Part shown: in pieces, positions 51,756-64,000 of the stretch | How positions within the stretch are numbered: the stretch's first letter is position 1 | Layout of the letters: each line of letters starts with the position of its first letter | Assembly (NCBI RefSeq): GCF_021018895.1 | Contig: NC_079387.1 | Location: 10,084,083 to 10,148,082, forward strand | DNA length: 64,000 bases | Direction of reading: 5' to 3' | From: Seriola aureovittata | Lineage: Eukaryota > Chordata > Actinopteri > Carangiformes > Carangidae | The notes under the pieces: model-generated | What the model saw: the letters and a program-made list of their open reading frames with translations, nothing else | Told to the model about the DNA's origin: nothing | Databases searched by the model: none | Position numbers and translations under genes: made by a program

Positions 51756-54700
51756 CCTGTCTCATCGATTCCTGGTAGCGACTCAAAGTAAACCCAGGAA
51801 GTAGCCCCCTGGTTTGGAAGTCAGAGATGTGCAAACTGAAGTTTGTCTGGAGAGCTTTGTGAGGCTCATGCTGGTCGCTATTTACGTTGTTTTGCTTGAA
51901 TGTGTACAGTAGGTGGCGAGCGCTAATTAGCCAAACTGCTGCAAAGATAAAAATATGACCAACATTGAAAATGTGATTGAAAGACTTGTGTCAGTCAGTG
52001 ATGTTGTTACCTTGAGCCCGCCTACCTGCTTCCAGCTAAGCTAAGCTAACAGCCTCCTGTCTCAGTCTTCTCCTCTACATGAAGAGGCGAATTCCCCAAA
52101 GTGTCGAGCTACTCCTTTAACCGAACCAGAAGTGTGACGACAGACACACACACATTCCTTCCAGTCAGCCGACCAGCCAGCCAGTTCATCGCTTCCCTGT
52201 GGTGTGAGGTGGGACTAGGGAAGCATGGAGTTATTCACTGTCTGCCTGCTTGCCTCTAATAGTCTGGCACAGCGTGACTGACGCTGCCCCTCTCAGCCGT
52301 GATTGAGTGTATTGATCCTGAGCCGCTGCCGCCGGCGTGCTCCCTGGACAGCAGGCGGGAGGAGACCAACAATCAGATCCTTCACGGAGGGAAAAAGCCC
52401 TCCTCATCTGCCTTAATCATCCGATCGATGATTAGCGCGCCGGCCCACTCATGTCTTTCTCACACTGACAAAGACGTCTCCTCGCTCTCTGCTCGCCGCT
52501 TGTTTGTTTTGTTTTTTATCCTCAAATCCTTGTCTTTATTCTACGTTTGATGCTGCATTAGCTTTGGTGTGTGTGTGTGTGTGTGTGTGTTCGAGTGTAT
52601 GTGTGTGCAGACATATTCTCAGTGAGAAGGCCTTCTGCTGATCATCTTTTTTTTTTGAGTAAAAGACGGGGAAAGAAGTTGATTAGAAAGAGAAGAGACG
52701 GACAGAGAGATGTAGGTAGAGACAAAGATGGGGGGTGGGTGTAATGGAATCTGACAGTAGGAACTGTTGAATCACCAGCTGCTTTTTGGGGTTGGGATGC
52801 TTCCAACCCCCGTCTCTTAGCCCTCCCTAACCCCTCCCTGCTGTCGTCGGTAGCCAATGGTGCAACCCCCCCCTCCTGCTCCCTCTTCGTTCGGCGTTGA
52901 TTGGGCAGCAAATTGCTCCCATCACCTGGCATTAGTCCAAGTCTCACCAGTCAAAGCTTTTAATCTGATCATTATCCTGGTGCTAAGCGGCAGCAGCACA
53001 GCTTCTGTTTGCTGGAGCAAGATATTGTGGCTGATTGAGTGAGGCGGGCGGCTATAGAATTTCAGCTCCATCGCCGCCGAACCGTTTAAATGTGTGGATT
53101 ATCAGAACTGGATCATGTGACCTCCCTGTCTGTGCGCTCTGCTTCTCAGGCAGCTCCTGCCTCTGTCTCCTCACTCTCTTCTTCTTTTGTTTTTCCCCTC
53201 CTTCTTTAAGTTGCTTCCACTCCCAAGGTTACCCCTGTAAATAGGTTTAGTGTCCACACACCCTCACACAACACAATGGAGGCAAATAGCAGTGTATTTT
53301 CTGACCATTTCACAATCTTCCACTCTCCTGACAACATGCCCTTCAGTGAGGTGATCATACCTCAGCTCAACATGTTTTTTAAAGAGTTTATTCTTTGCCT
53401 TTCAACTTGCACAAATGGAACAAGGACTTATCTTGAGTGAAGCATCCACTGAAAGCTCGTAGTGACTGTTCAAATCTATCTGAGGGTGGCAAAAGTAGCT
53501 AAGGGTAAGTGTACCATTTGTCCTGAAAGCTATGGACAGAGGCAGCGGCAGAAAGACGGAGAGAAAGTGAAAGAAATACTGAGGTGGAGGCTCTCTGGGT
53601 GAGCCATCCACTTCACATCCCCGAGCTGCCTACTCACTGAATTTTGTCGCATTATATTAAAACTTTTCAAGGCTGCAGCAGCTTCCCCAACAGCGGCAGA
53701 AAGTTCGGCACTAAAGAAATCCTACAGCAGACAGTGAAAGGAAAGCTCACCATATGTTCCTTTTTGTTTTTTTGCGTCAAACACCCATAAAATGCAAAAG
53801 CTATCCACGAGCCCTTCGATTGCACGTTGAGTACAGCAGTGTCTAGCACATGATTACGGCAGCCCTTCATCGCGCACGGGGGGAAAACTCCATCCAACGG
53901 CTTCTAAGTGCTCATTTTCAATTATGTTCTATTAGGAATTCCTGCATCTACTGCCCCTCGCAGAGAACCCACTCCTGCTGCCCACCCGCTAACCTACACA
54001 CACTCAATCCGCCACCCAAACGGGCCAAGAGCCCGCCAAACACGCCAGGCGGCGAAACAATGCATGATGTAAGTTTTGAGAGCGTCGAGAGGCTCTTCAC
54101 GCCGAGAATCAGCCCGCAACCCCGTCTCTCGAGATGTAAGGGCGGGCGGTGGAGGGGTGGGGGGTGGAAGACGCAGAAACAAAATGACTGTTTTTAGAAG
54201 ATCCACTTCTTCCTGATGAAGAGAAAATCACCCCCCCCCCCCCCCACCCCCCCTTTTGTGGAAATGGCCCTTGTGGACACAGAGGATAACTAACACTAGA
54301 GATGGGTAGTTATTGCTCAAGTAGCGTTCTCTAACTCGCAAATAGCCCCTCAAATCTGTGTGGAGGGCTTTTCTTTAATATCAGTGCTGGAGTGCTCCCT
54401 CAAAGTAAATGAAGTAAAGAAATTAGAAGAAGTTAATTCCTACTTGCAGGTAACAATCGAAGAACTTATGATTAATTCTGTTTTATGATAATTGAAGAAG
54501 TTTATACTTTGTTGGCTGTGCATGAAAAGAGGAGTTAGAAGGAGGCGGTGGACCTCCTCCTCTTCCTCCTCCTCCTCCTCCTCCTGTAAGTGACTAATGC
54601 GTGACATCAGTCTTCACTAATGCCCGACTGACAACCAGTCTATTTGGTGTGACACGAAACAACCACCCTGTTGTTTCACTTCCCGATTCTGGAGGAGTTG

Positions 54701-56943
54701 ATGGAGGGTGTTGATTGTTGTGTCGTTCCCATGACAAACAGGAGGCAGGGGAACCAATTAGTTGCAACGGCTTTTAACATTCCCCTCAAACCGGGAGGAG
54801 ATGCGGAGGTTTGCGCTAAGGTTTGCTGGAGTCTGCCAGTGGCTTAATTATAAAGAGGGGATGTTTTCCCAAGGCCAGCGCATGCAGACATATTACTAAT
54901 TTATTCTCCGAGCTTGAATACATTGAGTTTTGCATGCAGTGTGTTTTGGATACATATGCTCTGCTCTGGCCACATTTATTTGTACTGATGACCACACTTT
55001 GTCTGCGCAACATTCGGGACAGGAAAACAAGATAGCCTACAGGAAATTTGCTAATTCAACAGGAAAATAAAAGGAAAAACATTGAATTAAAAAAAATTCC
55101 TTTATGATGATGGACTCAACCTTATGGTAGCCTTCAGTTGCAGCAGTCTTTCTCCTCATAATCTCCTCCTCTCTGGGGTCATGGGAGGTTCAGGAACATA
55201 TCAGCATATTTTCTGCAGTGGGCAGGGAGACCCCCTCAGGTCAGCAGTCTGTCACAGGGTCAATGACAAGTCTATTAATTTCAATGATATATTTAAAATT
55301 AATCTAAAGATATTGAAAGCACACGCAGGTCTGTACGTGCTGTCACTGTGAACTCATGTCCATGTTGTGTTTAAACGAGTTAATTATTTAAAACCTCCTC
55401 ATCTGATGCTGTTAGATACAATCCAAGAGTTATGAATTCACCTGTTTATATCCATTTTTAATTTCATCATTGAAAATTATAACGAAAAATATCTGTTGTG
55501 GATCTTTTTCCCATGAAATCACAAAGTGAAAACAAAAAATACAATTGAAATTTTAGACAATTTAAGTAATTTAACGGTGTCATTTCTTCCTCAGACGTGA
55601 TTTAACTTAGCATAGCCTGTTCAGATGCTAATTAGCATCATCTCACATTTCTTATTTTAGCCAGTAATGTTAGCCTGTTCTGTTAGCTAAGATTACTGAT
55701 CCCTTAAAAGTGAGCTAACATTTATCATGTTTTATTTTAAGTGTGCTGTCTTTTGTGTTTCAGGACTAGGTCACCTAAATCATCACCTGGTTGTTTACCG
55801 AAATAATTTATTTGCTGTATTTATTCACTATCTGACGGTTTAGCTTCTTATCTTAAGCTAAACAGTGAGAGCTAATAGCATTTAGCACCGAGTATTGTCC
55901 TCTTTTGAATTTTAACTCTGTTACCTCTGTGTATCTCGACATCTTTTGGAAATGAAGGAAACCTCAGTGATTCATAAATGAGGCTTAAATAAATAAATGA
56001 AATGAATGAATTTAGCCGTAGTGTCAGAATGTAAAACAAGACTCCTGTTCAACATGATTTAGCTTCGCCCGTGTTTGGCCATATAATATAAAATGCTATA
56101 TTTATAAAAGTAAAGACACACCAGCAATCGACTAAAATGGCCAAGAAGAGTAAAGTGCATCACCGTTAGCTGGATTTCGAGCAGTTTTCAAGGGTTTCAT
56201 GGTGGATTTTTTTTCTCCCTCTCACACATCATCTGCCGGCTGCTGCTGACTTGTTGGACTTCACTGTGTAAATGGTTCACCACATACGGCAGCTGCAAGC
56301 TTTCGGGCCAACTTGTTGAATTTGATGGATAGTGAAAAGGCCTTCGGGCTGCGTGTGTTGGCCCTCCGTACCCCATGCTTTCTTTCCTTCTTTCTGTCTT
56401 TGTTTCTTCCTCTCCGACTTACTCTGCGCGCCTATTGATTATCAGAACTTCCTCTCGACACTCGGATACATTACCTCGTCTCCTCAGCGCGTCTTCGCTG
56501 CTCTGACTGTTGGAGGTTCTCCAGCACTCTCCAAACAGGTCTGATCCTTAACAAAGGTGAGGGGCTGGAGCTCGTTGTGTTCCAGCACAGCAGAGGTGAA
56601 CGCAGAGAGGTCTGTGTTCCTGGCACACGATTCCTTCAGCATGCTGTCACGTCTCTTCAACTCTCTCCTTCTCTGATGTTACCTGACAGGTGAGGGTGTG
56701 TGTGTAGGTGTGTTTGTGTATGTTGTTTCATGCATTCTGCAGTCGGGAGGTGAGGGGGGGAGGAAGACAAGCAGCAGTATATGGATAGGGTGCGAGGGAA
56801 AGGATGCTAGGAAGAAAAGAGGTGGGAGGTAAGTAGGTAAGAGACGGGGGGGGAGTTGGGTGTATATGTGCATTGTGGATCTATGTGTGTAAGTATGTGG
56901 GCATCTGTGTGTGTGTTTGTGTGTGTGTCTATTGATTTGTGTA

Positions 56944-56986
<43 letters not shown>

Positions 56987-57143
56987 CATGGACAGGGAGG
57001 GTGTGTGATGGCAGTGCCTTCAGGCTCCTCCAGGCGTAAGAATCAGTGAGCAGGTGGAGCGCACCGGCAGCGCTGTCTTCTGACGAGTCCCCGCCGTCTC
57101 CTGTTTTGTCAGGACCCCTGGAGCGAAGACCAGGGAGTGTGTT

Positions 57144-57179
<36 letters not shown>

Positions 57180-57635
57180 GAGCGGTTGGGATGCACTGTG
57201 ATCATTAGGATTCACAATGGCTTTGACAGCGGGGCTCTGGAGCAGTGGACACAGCATATGCCCAGGGAGATAACTGGTTGGCTGCCTGGTTATCTTACTG
57301 GCTGGCCGGTACGCAAACTTCATCCACTCTGCTACTAAATCCAAATCCTGTAATTCAAACAGACCTGGCTCTGGATGTAAGACCCGCTCTGTAGCCGACT
57401 CGCGCTATTGCATCAGGCAGGAGTCTGAATTATTTGTTCGCTTTTCAAAGTTGCGATTAATTTTGCTTCAGTCTTGTTTTTATTCAAGTGAATTCAAAGC
57501 GGCAGAGAGAACATGTTGATTTTGTAATGTGAATATTTGGGACTGCTGCTTCAAAAAAAAGGCTTTTATGTGGTAATGTTTCCTGAAAGCATTATTTGTT
57601 CTTACATACAAGCTCTTGACAGAGGAAGAGGTGAA

Positions 57636-57667
<32 letters not shown>

Positions 57668-60232
57668 AGTGTGTGTGTGACTATCCTAAGTGTGTAAGTG
57701 GCTCAGGTGGTAAAGAAAGGACGTCCTAATAATAGGCCCCTGTCTCCACACTGGTCCACAGGCTGTAGCCGTATCGATTCTGCCTCTCCATCTCCTGCGT
57801 TGCCCAGCATCGTTATAGACCAGATACCGAGGGTTTAGTTTGGAATCTTGTTGCAGCGCAGAGCAGCGATTTCTCCGACCCGAGCTGGATAAAGCCGAAC
57901 GCCCTGGGGGAGAGGCAGCAGTGGTTTTTAATTGTTTGTAGTGTTAGTTGGCCACGCTGGAGGCGAGCTCTCCGGGGACGGGCCTCCAGCCGGGGTCCTG
58001 ACCTCGCTACGTACACACAAACACCGACGACAAAATGAACACACACATGCACAAAGCATCGGACAGGTAAACTGGAGCAACAGCCTGAATACACACAACC
58101 GCCGGGAGAGTAAATGAGAAAACCAATTAACATTAATGCTGAGAATCCACATAGTTTTTCTAATATGTTGAATACATGACTAACTTTACATTTTTTCTTT
58201 ACAGTTTATTGGACATAAGTTAACGAGCCCAAACTCATTAATACCTCAGTGTGGCCTCTGTGGAAAATATACTGCATGAGCTAAATGTGCTTTGATTTTT
58301 GCTTGAGTGCCTTTTAATCGTTTGTAGACTATAATCTCTGGCGACAGTGAGAACCCAAATGGACGTCTCATAAAGAAAATCTAAAATCTTCTCTGCACGC
58401 AGGTTTTTTTCTCCCCCTCTTCTGCAGAAGTGGTTGTTTTATCCTTTGATCTACAGTACATTAAAGTAATACTGTGGGTTTGAAAAACCATTAGATGGCC
58501 TTTTGCAGGGCAGCAGGTCTCTTTTAAAAGCACAATGAACCTCTGTACAGATCAGGTTAGAAACTTAGTTAAAGGCACAATAACACATAGTCTCAAATTA
58601 GTCTTAAATGGTGTTAGCCCTCAAATAAGACCGTTGACTCCTGACCTGTGCTGCTGCGGTCCAATTACACCTACGGCTTTTTCCTGTTTTCAGCCGTTGG
58701 GAGTGAGACGGCGATTTCTCCGATTCAGTCGAGAGTTAAAATATTCACATGCTGTGTCTTTTGTCTCTCTGCCCGCCCGTCTCACTGTCTATCACGCTCC
58801 CCGAGTCCGTCTGTCTGTCAGGGTGGCAGGTCTTGTTGAATAGAGAGTGGGTCATCTCCCTGACAGAGCTCAACTGGTAGTTATGGCAGCCTCGCCACGG
58901 CTGGCTGGCTCCACAGTCACCAGGAGACGGGGGAATCATCAAGCCTGTCCTCCTGCTCCACCACACACACGTACACATCTGTGTCCCACACGCTCACGCT
59001 CCCGCTCTCATAGACACACAACATGCTCCTATAATAACAACGGAGAGATAAAGTTGTAAGATGATGATGACAGACAAGGACGTATCTGTCAATTTTCTAA
59101 CCTTATTTGTAGCTTACAAATGCCAATTACACCATATCACTATCATTGTGAATTAAACTTCAACTCAAATTGAATCTTCACCAATAAATACATATGTGTA
59201 TATATTCAGTGTGTTGGCATTGGTAATTTAATTAGTGCAATAAAATACTTTACTTTGTAATATCTTCCGTTGCATTGGCCACATAGATATTTGACATTCA
59301 GTCGTTGTGTACAACCATCTGTAGTTTGACCACTCTCTATATTTGTTCTTTAGTTACTCCATGTCATGATTTGATCACTGGGTAATGTGATAGAAGAGTG
59401 AAACAGCTAACGCTAGCTAAACCGCCATCCATATAGATATATGCTATCGCTAATGTGGAACGAATACAGCACTGTGTGTCATGAGCAAAAAATAAAGGCT
59501 AATGGAAGTCAGGGTTAAAATAAGCTAGCTTTCCAAGTGGAAGCTAGTTAGTAGTTAGCTAGCTAGCCTTGATAGCTTCACTATTAGAGAAGCAAGAGAA
59601 AGGTGAAGTTTGAAAGCCAAAGTTTTGTGAGTTTGTTGAAGAGAAGTGTTTGTGATGAATAAAACATTCCTACAAACTGTTTTATCCACTTTTGAAAAAT
59701 CAATAAATATTCAAAACAATAGCAGAATTACAATTATTTTGATTTATATTTCCAACATAGAAATTCAAATGTAGTTGAGCTTTAATATATTTTGACTCCT
59801 CAGAACGAGGATAGTTACTGTAAGGGGGAGAGAAAAGGAAAAAAGGCGTAATACTCTACCAGTGAACGTCCCAGTTATTCCACAAAGCCAATAGTGTTTT
59901 AATCTTCTTCGCCACTTAATGTCCCATTTAAATGTTCTGCAGCCTTCAAATATGAATCATGAATATCTGCACCCGGGGGTTGGCCAGCACAGTCTATTAG
60001 AATACATCACTACTGTACCAGGGGACCACTTTGTGCATCCCTCTAAAATGTATCATATCTCCACTGTAGAGAGGGAGACATGACTTCATGTGTCTTGTGA
60101 TGTAAGTATTATTACAATTCATGAAATTCAAACACTTATGGCAGGGCCATTAATTTGAACCATAAGCTGTTGGGGAGAGATTTACAGTGGAGTTAAGGGC
60201 GATCGCACCATTAAAGGACTTGGGAGGAAGAT

Positions 60233-60263
<31 letters not shown>

Positions 60264-61020
60264 TAGCTGGTTGGAGCTGGAGCTCGGCAATAGCAGCAGC
60301 TGTTTGAATTTTTTCATGTATAAATGCAGCAATTAATATTTTTGTTTCATGCTCTCAGGTCAAATTCGCAAACATTTCCTTCAGAATTAGAGGGGGAATA
60401 GTGGAGTTCTGAAGGTTCACCAGTTAAAACATAACCCCTGACTTCTGCCTCGGCTCCATCTCGGTCTACAAAGTGCTGAATTTTGCATGAGCGCCTGAGC
60501 GTATAGCAACTGGAACCCTATAGCGTTGTTTACTGATACTTCCTTGAGGCGTCTCATTCCACACAGCCCATTCTGATAAGAGTGCGAGCAGCTGAGACCT
60601 GTCTCCCGTCGTTGCTGTGTGATGGTCTTGTTATACAGCAGAGCATGAAGAAACAACGGGCAGAGGTCAGGACATGCAGACATACTTCTCTGCTTCAAAA
60701 TGACCAATCAGGAAGTCTGCTCCCAGCCAATGTTCATTTCTCAGATAGAACTGGCACAAACTGACATGTGACTCACAGCAGAAATTGTCTGGGTCGTCCT
60801 TAATGCTGTAAGTGCAAAGAAATGTATTTCCCTGTTCCGAGAAAATCGATTTTACTGTGATACGGGATGACAAATAGAAACTTTTAAACTATATTTAGTG
60901 AAAGATTACGTAGCCTGCCATGCTGTATCTGGATCCATCAGCACAGCAACTGGAAGCAAGCTAGCTCGGCTCGCTCCAAACGTAAACATGTAACATGCAA
61001 CATGTTAAAGCTCCGTATTT
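51756..61020. other. Intergenic with microsatellites; no gene seen
   Basis: (GT)n lies at 52,568-52,590, 56,946-56,985, 57,145-57,178 and 57,638-57,658, a C-run at 54,230-54,250, and (GA)n near 60,233-60,261. No exon of grb14 or another gene was recognised, and no RNA gene was seen. Confidence 0.35.
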
Positions 61021-61029
61021 TACACTTCT

Positions 61030-61480
61030 GCTGTGTTTTATTTTGAAGTGTTGATCCATAAGAAGATGGATTTGTGGTTTTAAGAAACCAAAATCCATCT
61101 CATTGTAGTTTTACATCTCCTCTCTCAGGCTTCTCTCTGGAGCTCTAGTAACGACAGGTCGTGAGCCAATCAGAAGAGAGGAAGCTCTGAGCCTCTCTTC
61201 TGATTGGCTGACTGTTTTCTGAGTGATCTAATAAAAATATAGCAGATTTCAGGTAAAAACACTCAGAGAAACCAAATCCTGCAATGTTTGGATGGTGGGT
61301 CCAGGTGGGCGGGGCTTGGTGACTGCTTTGTTGTGACATCACAAAGTTCCAGAAGTCCTGACGGCTGGTTTTAAGGCTCAGTTTCTGAATACAGGCTGTG
61401 TGCATTTCTCTGTGGACTGAGGCTTTGATACTTTCACAGTATTAATATAGAAGCTAGACCTGATCTATAATCACACTACA
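61030..61480. mobile_element. Dispersed-repeat copy containing an 18-bp perfect hairpin
   Basis: The segment includes GTTGTGACATCACAAAG, CCTGACGGCTGGTTTTAAGG and CTCAGTTTCTGAATACAGGC, which I recall as a repeated teleost sequence. Inside it AGCCAATCAGAAGAGAGG (61,164-61,181) and its exact inverse (61,192-61,209) flank a 10-nt loop. Family name unknown. Confidence 0.55.
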
Positions 61481-64000
61481 CATGGACACAGACCTTTAGA
61501 CTGGATGGAGCTTTAATTAGCCTGCAATCTTGTTTGCTATGCTAAGCTAATGGTCTCTTAACGGACAGATGAACGAGTGGTGTCTTAGCTAATTCTGCAA
61601 AAAGAAAGCAAATAAAAAAATATCAGAGTATTCCCTTAATGTTTCTTGACTTGACAGAAATACAAATAGGTCCTTGAAAACTAAACTGGGTTAAGTAATG
61701 ATTGGAAACACGACATGAACAGTGAAAGCAACAAACCAGAGAAAAGAAAAATCAACCTTTCCTGAGTTTTAGTTGAATCTCAGCTGACTGTAATCTGCTA
61801 CGAGCGGCTCAGGCTCCGTGTTTGCTATCATTTGTCACATGGCCGCAGTGTTATGGGTTCAAACAGAAATTTGAAATGGCTCAATGCACTCCAACAGCAC
61901 AGTTTTCCATCTCCACTCTCCCCTTGGCCCAGTTTCATTATCCTCAAGGTATTCAAGGAGTAATGGCTTCTAGGGCCAGAAACCTATTGGCCATTTCAAG
62001 TTCTTTGGCCAGACCTCCACAGTTATTGTTCAGGAACTGTGTGTGAGTGTTTGCAGAGACGGGACGGTATCCTGAAAAGATTTGTACAGTTAAATGCAGC
62101 TGTGTTTGCTCACAACCCTCCGTGCCTTTCTTAAAGCTGTACACCTTTTTATAAATCAGATTTTAAAATAGGTTTAACAGTAGAAAAGCAGAAAGGCATA
62201 GATTATTTATGTGAAGTGTAGCCTTGATTCTCACATGCTGTAACCGATCAGGAAATCTTCCACATGAACTGACAAAGTATATGAAGTAGAAAACTGTGTT
62301 TGTTCCGAACATTAAATACGTTTCCATGCCAGCAACAACAATTAAGCAACGCAGCAGTGTCAACAACTCAAAATGACTTTGTTTACATACCTAAAATTCA
62401 GGTTGTGTGTTTCTACAGGGGGAAAAAAGAAGTGTCTTTACATGTGAACATGGTCTAAGAACCAGGCCGTCTTTTCTCCGAGGAGCTGCTGTAGTGTAAC
62501 TTCAGCTCCATTGAGCATCACCCTTCACTGGGTTTGAGGTATCTGATTGAGTCCATCCATGTGGAGCGCTATTGAATCAAAAGAGTAAACCTCAAGGACA
62601 TGGTCCACCACACACACTTCTGCTGTGCGGAAAGCTTAGGAAAATCCTCCGGCACGCACAAGAAACTGTATTTTCGTGCAGGTGCACACACTTAATAATG
62701 ACTGTAGTGATAACAATAGGTGCAGATGAGGGTTTAAAATGTTGTCTGTCATAAATAAGTAAAGGTTTTAAAATCTAATTGACAGTCAAGTCAGAGAAAA
62801 TCTGTATAATATAAAGTTAAACAGACATTTTATTGTCACAGTTTATTGCGTTTGACTCAGAGGCTGTAATGGAGTAGCAGCCAGTGATTTATCATTTAAT
62901 CTCAGCATGTGTAATCTGTTCTCCACAACCCCGGTGAGATGTTTTTCTCATAATTATATTGTTCTTGATTGTCGGACGTTGATTCACATTAGCGGTTGAA
63001 AGGCAAATTCTTGTTCAGAGGGAGATTTGTCTCGTTTCATGGAGCCAGCAGAGAGAGACGCAGGGAGCTGCTGAGAGATGGACTGGTCAGCAACAATAAC
63101 CCTGCACTCACCACTGCAGGAGACAACGCTGTACCAGCGTAGACTCGGCTGCACCTCTCAAGTGGTTAATTAAATGAGTCCAAGCACAGTGCTCGTGCAC
63201 AACGCTTGGTTTACCATAAACAATGTGATTAAAGCGGCCATGGGCCAGCCAGAAAGTAGAGTTGAAAAAAAAAAAAAATTCAGATCACCATGGAGATGTG
63301 TGAGGAAAAAAAAAAAAGGTCTGAATGCAGATAGGGATGTCATTATTACTTTTTTATTCATTATTTTCATAATGACTGTCATTATGCGCAGGCTCTGATT
63401 GAATTCCATTTTGTTCGTCAGGTTTGTGGCGAGCGGAATAATTATCACTTAAGTGATATTAAGATTCATGCTGAACATTTTCATGGTCAGAGCCTCCACA
63501 TGTTTGGCAAAAGGACAGGCTGATCTTTGAATATAAAAGAAAAGACAAAGAAATTGAATGTTTTTTTTAGATGTAGAAATTAGTTCTGACTGATAATAAT
63601 GTTACAGACCATTTTAAATACTTATTTAACAGCCATTGTTTTTATTAGCATGATCAGTCTTAGCAACTGGGAGTGGGAATATTACACATAAATGTCTATT
63701 TCACATAAATTTAAATTGCATTGCGTTATGGTTTTAGTTTGATTGCTTATTAGCAGATGATCCTCAGGAACAACATCATTTCTTCTACATGCAAAACTCC
63801 GATGCAGTCATCAACTCATGGAAACTGATGAAAACAGATGATTACATCATTGGAAGTGTAATTATCTGTGGACTAATTCATTTATAGCATGTGAAATATC
63901 AGCATTGATTAAATCTGTGCAGCCATTAAAAAGTCTTTTTTTTTTTTTTTTTTTCCAGGATGAAAGATAATATGGATTTTAGCTGCAAAGGAGATTCATC
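61481..64000. other. Intergenic, no gene seen
   Basis: AT-rich sequence with A or T runs at 63,265-63,278, 63,306-63,318 and 63,938-63,955. No gene was recognised up to the right edge. Confidence 0.35.

Noticed and set aside
56679..57344. 221-codon minus-strand ORF rich in His-Thr
   Set aside because: Caused by two (GT/CA)n microsatellites, which are open in several frames.
24187..64000. Expected grb14 or slc38a11 exons from vertebrate synteny
   Set aside because: I looked for the RA, PH and SH2 signature words of Grb14 and transporter helices of Slc38a11 in the supplied frames and saw none; they may lie outside the window or be absent.

Overview
The window is vertebrate nuclear DNA, almost certainly from a spiny-rayed (percomorph) teleost. 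Genes are split by short GT-AG introns. CA/GT microsatellites are frequent, there are tRNA-derived SINEs ending in an 'AAATAAAGGCATAAA' tail, and there is an L2/Maui-type LINE remnant. Two protein-coding genes can be recognised. They lie head to head and both are known neighbours in the vertebrate SCN1A/2A/3A - COBLL1 - GRB14 synteny block.

Region 1 (about 1-10,900, minus strand) is the 5' part of a voltage-gated sodium channel alpha-subunit gene of the scn1la type. Coding exons 1, 2, 3 and 4 and both mutually exclusive versions of exon 5 (5N and 5A) are present, and the gene runs off the left edge. Intron 2 is a U12-type AT-AC intron with a textbook 5' splice site and branch point. An out-of-frame upstream ATG lies 8 nt before the channel start. 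A good match to a REST/NRSF (RE1) element lies at 8,951-8,971, near GC-rich candidate leader exons at 9,275-9,640 and 10,617-10,900.

Region 2 (about 10,900-16,900) is intergenic between the two divergent genes. It holds a roughly 100-bp tandem repeat (14,271-14,785), a poly-C tract and an AT-rich palindromic stretch.

Region 3 (about 16,900-24,200, plus strand) is cobll1 (cordon-bleu WH2 repeat protein-like 1). It has a GC-rich leader, eight coding exons whose splice phases join into one frame, and a ninth short 3' exon that supplies the stop, giving about 988 codons. The large exon carries a 21-unit, 30-bp coding minisatellite. A recognisable WH2 motif is not seen.

Region 4 (about 24,200-64,000) is a 40-kb gene-poor stretch downstream of cobll1, where grb14 would be expected in other vertebrates. 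No grb14 exon was recognised. It contains four copies of one tRNA-SINE, a TIR element with two relatives, a 1-kb interstitial telomere-like satellite, an 11-bp repeat that forms a DR5 array of TGACCT half-sites, many microsatellites, an element with an 18-bp perfect hairpin, and one possible unidentified terminal exon on the minus strand (43,830-44,026).

Gene identities rest on protein motifs recalled from the families and on exon lengths and splice phases read directly. No alignment was run.
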